The translations under genes were made by a program, and so were the position numbers. Source: Carboxydothermus hydrogenoformans Z-2901 (lineage in GTDB: Bacteria > Bacillota > Z-2901 > Carboxydothermales > Carboxydothermaceae). Taken from it: a DNA stretch of 64,000 bases. The stretch lies in the NCBI RefSeq assembly GCF_000012865.1, contig NC_007503.1, positions 806,001 to 870,000 on the forward strand. The letters run 5' to 3'. The notes under the pieces were generated by a model. The model did no database searches. It was not told the DNA's origin and saw only the letters and a program-made list of their open reading frames with translations. This document shows positions 52,509 to 61,014 of the stretch, piece after piece. Within the stretch, counting starts at the first letter, position 1; every line of letters begins with the position of its first letter.

Positions 52509-53517
52509 ACTTTTTATTGTGGATGATTCGGCCTTAATCCGTCTCCGGCTGAAGACAAGTCTGGCTTTATGGCCCGAAATCCAGATAGTTGGGGAAGCGG
52601 AAAATGGTCAGGAAGCTTTAAAGAAAATCCCATTAGTTAAGCCCGATGTAGTTACGCTGGATTTAGAAATGCCGGTACTGGATGGTCTTAGTACCTTAAA
52701 AGAGTTAAACAAAGTTTATCCGGTACCGGTAATCATGCTTTCTTCTTTAACAACCCACGGAGCTAAGGCAACTATTGAGGCCCTGGAAAATGGTGCGGTA
52801 GATTTTGTACCAAAAGATGGGGATTGGAATAAGGTTGTTTCTGAGTTAAAAGAAAAGATAAAAATAGCTGTCTTAGCTAAAAAACGTCCGAAACCTTTTA
52901 CCGGAGGGACGCTTAACCCCAAAAATGTTATTCTCGGTAAAAACGGCCGGCAATTGGTGGTGATAGGTGCTTCTACCGGTGGACCGCCGGCCTTACGAGA
53001 AATCATTCCCAAACTTCCGCAAACCTTTCCGGTGCCCATTGTAATTATCCAGCATATTACCCGCGGGTTTAGCAAGCCGCTGGCGGACCAGCTGGCCAGA
53101 GTTTCCCGGTTAAAGGTAAAGGAAGCGGAAAAAGACGAGCAGTTGCTCCCGGGAACGGTCTATGTGGCCCCTGCCGGCTATACTTTTAAAATTGATAAAC
53201 AAGGAGGCAGTTTAACAGCTAAAATAATTGAGCCGGTGGAATACTTGCCGGCTCATTTCTACCCCTCCGTTGATGAGGCGATGCTTTCGGCAGCAGAAGT
53301 GACGGGCAGCAAAACCATAGGAGTTTTGCTAACTGGCATGGGAAAGGATGGGGCGCTCGGGATGAAAGCTATCAAAGAACGGGGAGGGTATACCATTGCC
53401 CAGGACGAAGAAACTTCGGTAGTTTACGGTATGCCCAAAGCGGCAATTGATATAGGGGGAGTTTCTCGGGTTTTGCCCCTATCGGCAATTGCTGAAGAAA
53501 TTGCGGCCAATATCTAA
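52495..53517 (+). CDS. cheB: Chemotaxis protein methylesterase CheB
   Basis: 340 residues: receiver domain with VDDSALIR, phospho-acceptor Asp56 in TLDLEMPVLDG and the switch Lys in VPKDGD, then a methylesterase domain with GASTGGPPAL (active Ser), QHITRGF (His) and LTGMGKDGA (Asp). It removes methyl groups from MCPs for adaptation. No cheR is nearby. It overlaps cheA by 14 bases. Its stop codon is also the -35 part of a sigma-28 promoter for flgM. Confidence 0.96.
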   Translation: MSRYKLFIVDDSALIRLRLKTSLALWPEIQIVGEAENGQEALKKIPLVKPDVVTLDLEMPVLDGLSTLKELNKVYPVPVIMLSSLTTHGAKATIEALENGAVDFVPKDGDWNKVVSELKEKIKIAVLAKKRPKPFTGGTLNPKNVILGKNGRQLVVIGASTGGPPALREIIPKLPQTFPVPIVIIQHITRGFSKPLADQLARVSRLKVKEAEKDEQLLPGTVYVAPAGYTFKIDKQGGSLTAKIIEPVEYLPAHFYPSVDEAMLSAAEVTGSKTIGVLLTGMGKDGALGMKAIKERGGYTIAQDEETSVVYGMPKAAIDIGGVSRVLPLSAIAEEIAANI

Positions 53518-53541
53518 AGAAATTAAATTTTTTTCCGAAGT
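53515..53541 (+). promoter_or_regulatory. Sigma-28 promoter before flgM
   Basis: TAAA (53515-53518), exactly 15 bases, then TCCGAAGT (53534-53541). The sigma-28/sigma-D consensus is TAAA-N15-GCCGATAA. It overlaps the cheB stop and lies 35 bases before the flgM start, so flgM would be under the sigma factor it inhibits. The same TCCGAA form stands before flagellin. Confidence 0.75.
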
Positions 53542-53575
53542 ATTAGATAGCACCAAAATGATACGAGGGGATAGT

Positions 53576-53845
53576 ATGAGGATAAACGGGGTAGATTTTA
53601 AGAATGTAGTGGAGCTTTACACTAAAGCGGTTCCTTCGGCGGCACGGAACGAGAAAAGCAAAACCGATGAGGTTGTTTTAACCGAAAGCGGGCAGGAAAT
53701 CCTTAAACTCAGGAAAAAACTTGCGGAAATTCCCGAAGTGCGGGAGGAACTGGTAAGTAAAATAAAAGGAAGGATTTTATCCGGGGAGTACCAAATTGAC
53801 TTAGAAAAATTGGCTGCCAAGTTAAAAGAATGGGGCGAATTTTAA
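53576..53845 (+). CDS. flgM: Anti-sigma-28 factor FlgM
   Basis: 89 residues. The N-terminus MRINGVDFKNVVELY and C-terminal VREELVSKIKGRILSGEYQID-type segment are FlgM-like. It holds FliA/SigD until the hook is complete. The start at 53576 has GAGGGGA upstream; the open frame extends to 53489 but that part overlaps cheB and the promoter. The flgN start directly follows its stop codon. Confidence 0.93.
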   Translation: MRINGVDFKNVVELYTKAVPSAARNEKSKTDEVVLTESGQEILKLRKKLAEIPEVREELVSKIKGRILSGEYQIDLEKLAAKLKEWGEF

Positions 53846-54220
53846 ATGGACGAAGGGATTAAAGAGCTTTTTAGGAAAGAAGTTCGGCTTTTAGCCGAAC
53901 TTTTAGTTATCATTGAAGAACAGATTCAAAACATAATCGACCAAAAGATTGAAGACTTTAGCAGGAACTTACAGAAAATGGCGGGAATAGCGGCGGAAGT
54001 GGCGGAAGTAGAAAAAGAACGATATGCAACAACGTACGGTCAGGATTTAAGCAAAGAAGAGGATGAAATAATAGCCAAACTAAAGGAATATGTCCGAAAA
54101 GTACGGGAAAAAAATGAAACCCTGACGCTTCTTTTACGGCAGGAACTTGCATTCAATCAATTTTTGCAAAAAAATTTACTGCCGGAGGGCAATACTTCAA
54201 TCCTGGACCGGCAGGTTTAA
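53846..54220 (+). CDS. flgN: FlgN-like flagellar export chaperone
   Basis: 124 residues, all helical and coiled-coil-like, with LFRKEVRLLAELLVIIEEQ at the N-terminus and LLLRQELAFNQFLQKNLL near the end. It is weakly conserved but the size and its place between flgM and flgK fit FlgN, the chaperone for FlgK and FlgL. ATG follows the flgM stop with no gap. Confidence 0.8.
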   Translation: MDEGIKELFRKEVRLLAELLVIIEEQIQNIIDQKIEDFSRNLQKMAGIAAEVAEVEKERYATTYGQDLSKEEDEIIAKLKEYVRKVREKNETLTLLLRQELAFNQFLQKNLLPEGNTSILDRQV

Positions 54221-54231
54221 GGGGGATTTAA

Positions 54232-55653
54232 ATGTTTAATATAAGTTTGGAAACGGCTTTAAGTTCCCTTCGGGCCCAGCAGTTAGCTTTAGATATTACT
54301 TCCCACAACATTGCCAATGCCAATACGCCAGGTTATACCCGGCAGCGGGTAAATTTTGCTCCCAATACCCCCTTTCCGGTGCCATCCCTTTTTGCCCCGA
54401 TGCAGCCGGGCCAGGTAGGTACCGGGGTAGTGGTGGCGTCAATTGAACGGGTTCGGGATACTTTTATGGACATTGAGTACCGCAAGGAATTAATGAATTT
54501 AGGCTACTGGGAAACCCGGTTTGATGTTTTAGATAAAATTCAGCTAATCATCAACGAACCTTCCGATACCGGTTTAAATCAGCTTATGGACCGCTTCTGG
54601 AATGCCTGGCAGGAGCTTTCTAAAAACCCGGAAAACCTCGCAACCCGGGCGGTGGTGCAGCAAACGGCCAAGGCTCTGGTCGAAACTTTTAACCACCTGC
54701 GGGGACAGTTAGACAGCCTGCAAAATGATTTTGATTTTGCGGTTCAGGCTAATGTTGAAGAAATAAATTCCATTGCCCGGCAGATTCGGGATATAAATGA
54801 CCAGATTTTTAAAACAAATATCGTCAAATTTAACGCCAACGACCTCATGGACCAGCGGGATGAACTTTTAAACAAGCTGGCCAAGCTTATTGACTTCACA
54901 TTAATTGATAATCAGGATGGGACTATTTCCATTGACATCGGTGGGAAAAAATTAGTTGATGGTTTAACGGTGGATTCGCTTAAGGTAGAGAAAAACGCCA
55001 GTGGCTTTTTTGAAGTTTTTTGGAGTGATGATACGCCGGTAACCATCACATCCCAAAAAGGGGAGTTGGCTGCCAACCTTGCGGCCCGGGATGTCGATGT
55101 CCAGGCGATGAAAGATTACCTCGATTCCCTGGCCCAGACGTTGATTATAGAAACCAATAATCTTCATACGCAGGGTTATGTATTGGGTTCACCCATGACC
55201 AATCCGGGATACAACTTTTTTGACGGAACCGATGCTAAAACCATTGCCCTTTCTCCTGAAGTAAGTGCCAATTTAAACAACATTGCTGCGGCCAAAACTC
55301 CCAGTCCCGGTGATGGCGAAATTGCTTTAGCTATCGCCCAGTTAAAGGACAAGCTTACGATGACCCTTCCGGGTTCGACTACCCCAACGGCAACTTTTAA
55401 TGATTTTTACCGCACCATCATTTCCCGCCTGGGGGTTGATGCCCAGGAAGCCGAGCGCATGTACCAGAACGAACAGCTTTTAACGAAAAACTTGAACAAC
55501 AAGCGGATGGAGTCGGGCGGGGTATCTATAGACGAAGAAATGGCCAATATGATTTTGTACCAAAATGCTTACAGCGCTGCTGCCCGCATCGTCACCGCTA
55601 TCGATGAAATGATGGATATTGTCATAAACCGCATGGGCATAGTGGGCCGGTAA
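54232..55653 (+). CDS. flgK: Flagellar hook-associated protein 1
   Basis: 473 residues. The N-terminus ALSSLRAQQLALDITSHNIA followed by NANTPGYTRQ is the axial-protein motif; the C-terminus SGGVSIDEEMANMILYQNAY and the following helix end are the matching FlgK end. It forms the first hook-filament junction ring. Shorter middle than in enteric FlgK. GGGGG precedes the ATG; flgL follows. Confidence 0.96.
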   Translation: MFNISLETALSSLRAQQLALDITSHNIANANTPGYTRQRVNFAPNTPFPVPSLFAPMQPGQVGTGVVVASIERVRDTFMDIEYRKELMNLGYWETRFDVLDKIQLIINEPSDTGLNQLMDRFWNAWQELSKNPENLATRAVVQQTAKALVETFNHLRGQLDSLQNDFDFAVQANVEEINSIARQIRDINDQIFKTNIVKFNANDLMDQRDELLNKLAKLIDFTLIDNQDGTISIDIGGKKLVDGLTVDSLKVEKNASGFFEVFWSDDTPVTITSQKGELAANLAARDVDVQAMKDYLDSLAQTLIIETNNLHTQGYVLGSPMTNPGYNFFDGTDAKTIALSPEVSANLNNIAAAKTPSPGDGEIALAIAQLKDKLTMTLPGSTTPTATFNDFYRTIISRLGVDAQEAERMYQNEQLLTKNLNNKRMESGGVSIDEEMANMILYQNAYSAAARIVTAIDEMMDIVINRMGIVGR

Positions 55654-55667
55654 AGGAGGGTAGTTAA

Positions 55668-56531
55668 ATGCGCGTAACTCCGGGAATGCTCAAAGATAAC
55701 TTCCTTTACAACTTACACCGCACCCTGGCCGATATGGAAAAAAGCCAGCAGATGCTGTCTAACGGTAAAGCATTAACCAAACCGTCCGATGACCCGGTGA
55801 AGCTGCTGCGGGCGATGAAATACCGCAGTGATATTACTCAGGGAGAGCAGTATCAGAGAAACATCGAAGATGGGTTAAACTGGCTAAATACTACTGATGC
55901 CGCTCTTAATGAACTTACCAATCTCCTGCAGCGGGTTAAAGAGTTAACCGTGTATGGAGCCAATGGTGCTTTACCTCAGGAATCCTTAAACTCCATAGCT
56001 GAAGAGATTAAACAAATTAAAGAGCAAGTAGGCGTTATTGCCAACACCCAGTTTGCCGGTAAGTATATTTTTGGGGGCACGGAAGTAGAAAAACAACCCT
56101 GGGATGGCAGTAATTGGCAGGGAAATAGTAGCGGAATATACTTTGAGATAGGAAGTAATATTAAAGTTCAGGTAAATACTGTTGGTTTACCGCTTTTCAC
56201 CAATGTTATGCAAACATTAGACCAAATTATTAATCATTTGACTGCTGGTGATGTAGCTGCTGTATCATCGGACTTAGGTTCTCTGGATAACAACTTAAAT
56301 ACTGTTTTGGCTGTTCGTGCCGATGTGGGAGCCCGGACAAACCGGTTGGAATTAATGCAAAACCGCCTTTTAGCCCAGTTAGAAACGGAAAAAGAACTTT
56401 TATCCAAAACTGAAGATGCAGACATAGCCGCTACAATTATTGATTTAAAAAATCAGGAGAACGTTTATCGGTCGGCATTAGCCGTGGGGGCAAGGATTTT
56501 ACCACCGACATTAGTAGATTTTTTACGGTAA
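55668..56531 (+). CDS. flgL: Flagellar hook-associated protein 3
   Basis: 287 residues, flagellin-like fold. The N-terminus has the MRVTPGMLKDNFLYNL start and LSNGKALTKPSDDPVKLLRAM; the C-terminal helix ENVYRSALAVGARILPPTLVDFL is FlgL-like. It joins FlgK to the filament. AAGGAGGG precedes the ATG; it is followed by the DUF6470 gene. Confidence 0.95.
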   Translation: MRVTPGMLKDNFLYNLHRTLADMEKSQQMLSNGKALTKPSDDPVKLLRAMKYRSDITQGEQYQRNIEDGLNWLNTTDAALNELTNLLQRVKELTVYGANGALPQESLNSIAEEIKQIKEQVGVIANTQFAGKYIFGGTEVEKQPWDGSNWQGNSSGIYFEIGSNIKVQVNTVGLPLFTNVMQTLDQIINHLTAGDVAAVSSDLGSLDNNLNTVLAVRADVGARTNRLELMQNRLLAQLETEKELLSKTEDADIAATIIDLKNQENVYRSALAVGARILPPTLVDFLR

Positions 56532-56552
56532 ATTAGTGTGGGTTGAGAAATT

Positions 56553-56852
56553 ATGAATAATGTACGGGTGTTAATTGATACGACTCGTTGTTGGGCTGAT
56601 ATTGGGTATTTAACGCCGGTAGAGTTTTCGCGAGCTCAAGCTAAGAAAGGGATGGATGCGGCCCTTGAGGGAATCGCCAGAAGGGTTGATGAGGGGAACT
56701 TATTAGCAGCATTTGAAAGAGGAAATACTATTGAAAATATCGTTGTACCGCCATTACAAGAGGTCGAGCTTACTGTCCGCATGCTTCCTACGGTAAGGCC
56801 TGAAATTAACTTTATAAAAAGCAACTCTGCTTTTCTTGATATTTATCTTTAA
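56553..56852 (+). CDS. Short DUF6470 (YviE-like) protein between flgL and fliW
   Basis: 99 residues. VLIDTTRCWADIGYLTPVEFS and AQAKKGMDAALEGIARRVDEGN match the C-terminal half of DUF6470/YviE proteins, which stand between flgL and fliW in many Firmicutes. Those proteins are usually near 180-190 residues, so this one lacks the N-terminal half. There is no room for it upstream of flgL's end, so it is a short form or a remnant. Function unknown. No clear ribosome site. Confidence 0.7.
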   Translation: MNNVRVLIDTTRCWADIGYLTPVEFSRAQAKKGMDAALEGIARRVDEGNLLAAFERGNTIENIVVPPLQEVELTVRMLPTVRPEINFIKSNSAFLDIYL

Positions 56853-56874
56853 ATATTTTAAGGTGGTGTTTATT

Positions 56875-57330
56875 TTGCGTCTTTTTTCTCCAGCTTTTGG
56901 GGAAATTGAAGCTGATGAATCGCAAATATTTTCTTTTCCCGAAGGACTTCCTGGGTTCAGTCATCTAAAGAAGTTTTTACTTATACGGCACCGGGATAAT
57001 AGTCCTTTTTTCTTTTTAATAGCCATAGACGAACCGGAAATTTACTTTATCTTAATTGAGCCGTCACGGCTACTTGCTGACTATCATGTTGAGTTGAGTT
57101 GCGAACAACAAGGTCTTTTGCATTTATCTGAGGAGACACCAGTTTTAAGTTTAAATATAGTTCGCATACCGCCTGAAGCTAAAGAAATGATTATAAATTT
57201 AAAAGCGCCGGTTGTCTTTAATTTACAAGAAAAAATAGCCCGCCAGATTATTCTTGATGCGGATTACCCCGTTCGCTACCCAATTCCTTTAAGCAAGGTA
57301 AAGGAGAAAGCCGATGCTGGTACTAAATAG
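56875..57330 (+). CDS. fliW: Flagellar assembly factor FliW
   Basis: 151 residues: IFSFPEGLPGFSHLKKF is the FliW signature near the N-terminus. FliW binds flagellin and, when free, CsrA, relieving CsrA repression of flagellin translation. TTG at 56875 is chosen as start from AAGGTGGTG (56860-56868) and the family's usual MRLFSPxFGEI-like beginning; the open frame extends upstream to 56836. It overlaps csrA by 17 bases. Confidence 0.93.
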   Translation: MRLFSPAFGEIEADESQIFSFPEGLPGFSHLKKFLLIRHRDNSPFFFLIAIDEPEIYFILIEPSRLLADYHVELSCEQQGLLHLSEETPVLSLNIVRIPPEAKEMIINLKAPVVFNLQEKIARQIILDADYPVRYPIPLSKVKEKADAGTK

Positions 57331-57532
57331 AAAGGTGAACCAAAAAATTATTATTAACGGTGAAATAGAAATTACCGTGCTGGCGGTTGACAGCGGACGG
57401 GGACAGGTCAAGCTTGGGATATCCGCTCCGCAGCATTATTCCATTTACCGGGAAGAAATCTGGCGGGAGATTGAGAAGGAGAATAAAGAAGCGGTGGGGG
57501 AAAGTATTGAAAAAATTAATTTTGACATGTAG
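57314..57532 (+). CDS. csrA: Carbon storage/translation regulator CsrA
   Basis: 72 residues: MLVLNRKVNQKIIINGEIEI, QVKLGISAPQH and YREEIWREI form the complete CsrA beta-sheet and helix, including the RNA-contacting region before YREEI. It binds GGA in mRNA leaders; the flagellin leader in this window has such a site in a hairpin loop. It overlaps fliW, its antagonist. Confidence 0.96.
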   Translation: MLVLNRKVNQKIIINGEIEITVLAVDSGRGQVKLGISAPQHYSIYREEIWREIEKENKEAVGESIEKINFDM

Positions 57533-57544
57533 AGGGGAATTTTT

Positions 57545-58609
57545 ATGAAAGCCCTAATTCTCTCCGGTGGTCAAGGCACGCGCCTTCGCCCGTTAACCTA
57601 CAGTATAGCAAAGCAATTAGTACCTGTGGCCAATAAACCCATATTACATTTTGTAATTGAAGACATAATTAATGCCGGTATAACTGATATTGGAGTAATT
57701 ATTGCTCCCGAAACGGGAGAAGAGATCAAGAAAAGCATTACCAATGCTGGTTTTCCTGCAAAATTTACTTTTATTCTTCAGGAAAAACCTTTAGGTCTTG
57801 CCCATGCGGTAAAAGTAGCCAAAGACTATCTTGAAGATGATGATTTTATCATGTACTTAGGAGACAACTTAATAAACTCCGGAATTAAGGAATTTGTGGA
57901 AGAATACAAAGAAAACCGCTATGATGCGACGATCTTGTTAAAAGAAGTTCAGGATCCAACCCGCTTTGGGGTGGCAGTGGTTGATGAAAATTTTAAAGTT
58001 CAAAGACTAATTGAAAAGCCCAAAGAGCCACCATCAAATTTAGCTTTGGTTGGTATTTATATTTTTTCACCAAAAATCTTTTCTGCGATTGACAGAATTA
58101 AGCCTTCTTGGCGTGGAGAGTTGGAAATAACTGATGCTATTCAGGAATTAATAAACCAGGGAGGCATGGTTAAAGCGCATAAGATTACCGGCTGGTGGCT
58201 TGATACCGGGAAAAAAGACGATTTATTGGAAGCAAACCGGGTAGTATTAGATGACTTAATACAAAGGGATATAAGAGGAAAAATTGATGAGCAAACAAAA
58301 ATAAACGGAAGAGTAGTAATTGAAGGAGGAGCAGAAATAGAAAACTCCATTATCCGCGGCCCAGCAGTAATTGGGAAAAACACCAAAGTTAAAAACTCCT
58401 TTATCGGTTCCTATACCAGTATAGGTAACAACTGTTTAGTTGAAAATTCAGCCATAGAATTTTCGGTAATCCTTGACCACTCGGAAATCATTGGTGTAGA
58501 AAGACTTGATGAAAGCTTAATCGGAAGAAAAACAAGGGTAATAAAAGACGGTTCAGTAAACAAAGCCGTAAAGCTAATGATTGGTGACGATGCGGAGGTA
58601 CGGTTATAG
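57545..58609 (+). CDS. rfbA: Glucose-1-phosphate thymidylyltransferase, long form
   Basis: 354 residues. The nucleotidyltransferase domain has LSGGQGTRLRPLTYSIAKQL and YLGDNLI; a C-terminal left-handed beta-helix (about 250-340, repeats such as VIGKNTKVKNSFIGSYTSIG) marks the long RmlA type. It makes dTDP-glucose. It follows csrA by 12 bases and heads a four-gene dTDP-sugar set. Its stop shares a base with the next GTG start. Confidence 0.93.
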   Translation: MKALILSGGQGTRLRPLTYSIAKQLVPVANKPILHFVIEDIINAGITDIGVIIAPETGEEIKKSITNAGFPAKFTFILQEKPLGLAHAVKVAKDYLEDDDFIMYLGDNLINSGIKEFVEEYKENRYDATILLKEVQDPTRFGVAVVDENFKVQRLIEKPKEPPSNLALVGIYIFSPKIFSAIDRIKPSWRGELEITDAIQELINQGGMVKAHKITGWWLDTGKKDDLLEANRVVLDDLIQRDIRGKIDEQTKINGRVVIEGGAEIENSIIRGPAVIGKNTKVKNSFIGSYTSIGNNCLVENSAIEFSVILDHSEIIGVERLDESLIGRKTRVIKDGSVNKAVKLMIGDDAEVRL

Positions 58610-59085
58610 TGGAATTCCAAAAAGGAGAAATTGAAGGGGTAATAATAAGACCTTTAAAAAAACACATAGACGAACGCGGTTGGCTCTGTGAACTCTTTCG
58701 GCAGGATGAAATAGAAGAAACAATAATGCCGGTTATGAGCTATATTTCACAGACATTACCGGGCATAGTTCGAGGTCCCCACGAACACAAAGAACAAACC
58801 GACTACTTTGCTTTTATAGGCCCCGGCAACTTTAAAATCTATCTTTGGGACAACCGAAGAGACAGTTCAACATATGGCAACCGGCAGATAATTTATGCTG
58901 GCGAAGATAACCCGGCAGTAATCATCGTACCGCCGGGAGTAGTTCATGCGTATAAAAACGTAAGTACCAAACCCGGCTTAGTTTTTAATTCTCCCAATAA
59001 GCTTTATGCCGGCTGGGGAAGAAAAGAGCAAGTCGATGAGGTGCGCTGGGAAAATAAAGAGAACTCTCCATTCATAATTGATTAA
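58609..59085 (+). CDS. dTDP-4-dehydrorhamnose 3,5-epimerase-like cupin
   Basis: 158 residues, RmlC-type cupin. It has KKHIDERGWLCELFR and the VRGPHEHKEQ segment, where RmlC usually reads RGLHYQ; the catalytic His is kept. PPGVVHAYKN follows. It is shorter than classical RmlC (about 180) and may act on a related dTDP-sugar. With rfbA, rfbD and rfbB around it, a dTDP-rhamnose-like product is likely. The GTG start follows the rfbA stop directly. Confidence 0.83.
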   Translation: MEFQKGEIEGVIIRPLKKHIDERGWLCELFRQDEIEETIMPVMSYISQTLPGIVRGPHEHKEQTDYFAFIGPGNFKIYLWDNRRDSSTYGNRQIIYAGEDNPAVIIVPPGVVHAYKNVSTKPGLVFNSPNKLYAGWGRKEQVDEVRWENKENSPFIID

Positions 59086-59123
59086 AAATAAACAGAATAA
59101 ATCAAATTAAAGGAAAGAAGAGC

Positions 59124-59975
59124 ATGAAAAAAATAGTGATAGCCGGAGCCGGAGGACAATTAGGAAAAGCCTTTACCAAGAAGCTACAATCCTTAGGTAT
59201 AGAATGCTTACCCCTTACCCGGAAAGAATTAGATATCACTGATTTACACCTGCTAAAAGAGCTCTTTTTAAACTTTCGTCCTCAGTACTTAATAAACTGT
59301 GCCGCCTATAACGAAGTAGATAAAGCCGAAGAAGAAAAAGAAAAAGCACTTTTGGTAAATGGAATAGCATTAAGATACATAGGGAATTTAGCTGCCCAAT
59401 ACCAAACCACCGTGATCCATTACAGCACCGATTATGTTTTTAATGGCGAAAAAGAAGAGCCATACCTTATATCCGATCAGCCAAAGCCAATTAACCACTA
59501 CGGGCGAACCAAACTTTTGGGAGAAAAAGAAATCCTGACTCATAATCCTAAAACGTATGTAATTCGGGTTAGCTGGGTCTTTGGCGATGGCGAACAAAAC
59601 TTTATTTATAAGCTTCTAAACTGGGCCAGCAAAAATGAAAAATTAAAAATAGTAGCAGACCAGGTTAGTAGTCCCACCTATACTGAAGAAATCGTAAAAA
59701 TAACCTTAGACCTAATTAAAACCGAACAGTATGGTTTATATCAACTGTCAGGGGAAGGCCAAGCATCAAGGTACGACTGGGCAAAATTCATTTTAGATTA
59801 CCTAAACTGGCAGGGAGAACTAATACCGGCAGCAAGTCATGATTTTCCTACCAAAGCCAAGAGACCTAGATATTCAAAACTAAGTAACCTTCCCTTAAAA
59901 AACCTGTTAGGTTATCTTCCCGAAACCTGGCAGGAATCTACGGAAAAATATCTAAAAGAACTAAAAAAGATATAA
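59124..59975 (+). CDS. rfbD: dTDP-4-dehydrorhamnose reductase
   Basis: 283 residues, extended SDR: GAGGQLGKAF near the N-terminus, HYSTDYVFNG and the YxxxK pair in HYGRTKLLGE. It performs the last step to dTDP-rhamnose. AAAGGAA precedes the ATG. Confidence 0.93.
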   Translation: MKKIVIAGAGGQLGKAFTKKLQSLGIECLPLTRKELDITDLHLLKELFLNFRPQYLINCAAYNEVDKAEEEKEKALLVNGIALRYIGNLAAQYQTTVIHYSTDYVFNGEKEEPYLISDQPKPINHYGRTKLLGEKEILTHNPKTYVIRVSWVFGDGEQNFIYKLLNWASKNEKLKIVADQVSSPTYTEEIVKITLDLIKTEQYGLYQLSGEGQASRYDWAKFILDYLNWQGELIPAASHDFPTKAKRPRYSKLSNLPLKNLLGYLPETWQESTEKYLKELKKI

Positions 59976-60014
59976 AAAAAATAAAAAACTAAATAAACTT
60001 GAAAGGAGTCAAAA

Positions 60015-60944
60015 ATGAAGATCCTAGTAACCGGAGGAGCAGGCTTTATTGGCAGTGCCTTTGTAAGAAAGTATGCTTATGACCACGAGTTAATAATAGT
60101 GGACAAGCTTACCTATGCCGGAGATTTGAGAAGGATAGAAGAAGTAAGAGACCGGATAAAGTTCTATAAGGCAGATGTAGCAGATAAAACTGCCATAGAA
60201 GAAATCTTTGACAAAGAGAAACCAGAAGCGGTAGTCCACTTTGCAGCTGAATCCCATGTAGACCGCAGCATCCAGGACCCAACACCTTTTATAGAAACCA
60301 ACGTTAAAGGCACCCAGGTAATGCTTGATGCCAGTAGAAAATACGGCATTGAAAAATTTGTCCATATCTCTACCGATGAAGTATACGGGGAATTAGGAAA
60401 AGAAGGACAATTTACCGAAGAATCACCCTTACGACCTAATTCTCCTTACTCCGTATCGAAGGCAGCAGCCGACATGTTAGCTCGGGCCTATCACCGGACT
60501 TATGGACTTCCGGTAATCGTAGCAAGACCGTGCAACAATTATGGGCCATGGCAGTATCCAGAAAAGCTAATCCCTGTAGTAATCAAAAAAGCCTTAAACA
60601 ATGAACCAATTCCCGTATACGGGCAAGGATTAAACGTCCGAGAATGGCTTTATGTAGATGACTGTATAGAAGCGGTTTATCTCTTACTTCAGAAAGGCAA
60701 ACCTGGAGAAGCCTACAACATCGGAAGTGGAGAAGAAAAAGGAAATATTGAGGTGGTAAAAGAAATACTGAGAATTCTTGGAAAACCCGAGTCCTTAATT
60801 ACTTTTGTTGAAGATAGGCCAGGACATGATTTTAGGTATTCTCTAAATTCAAAAAAGATAAAAATGAATTATGCTTGGAAACATAAAGTTAATTTTAATG
60901 AGGGAATAAGATTTGTAATAGACTGGTATAAGAAGCATTTTTAG
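60015..60944 (+). CDS. rfbB: dTDP-glucose 4,6-dehydratase
   Basis: 309 residues, extended SDR: GGAGFIGSAF, FAAESHVDRSI, STDEVYGE and the YxxxK motif in SPYSVSKAAAD. It converts dTDP-glucose to the 4-keto-6-deoxy sugar. AAAGGAG precedes the ATG. Last of the dTDP-sugar genes; the next gene is a large transferase. Confidence 0.95.
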   Translation: MKILVTGGAGFIGSAFVRKYAYDHELIIVDKLTYAGDLRRIEEVRDRIKFYKADVADKTAIEEIFDKEKPEAVVHFAAESHVDRSIQDPTPFIETNVKGTQVMLDASRKYGIEKFVHISTDEVYGELGKEGQFTEESPLRPNSPYSVSKAAADMLARAYHRTYGLPVIVARPCNNYGPWQYPEKLIPVVIKKALNNEPIPVYGQGLNVREWLYVDDCIEAVYLLLQKGKPGEAYNIGSGEEKGNIEVVKEILRILGKPESLITFVEDRPGHDFRYSLNSKKIKMNYAWKHKVNFNEGIRFVIDWYKKHF

Positions 60945-61014
60945 CTGTAAATTATGAATATAGAGCTATAGTTTCATGTAATAGAGGCTTTGTTAAATAA
61001 GGAGTGTAGTTAAG

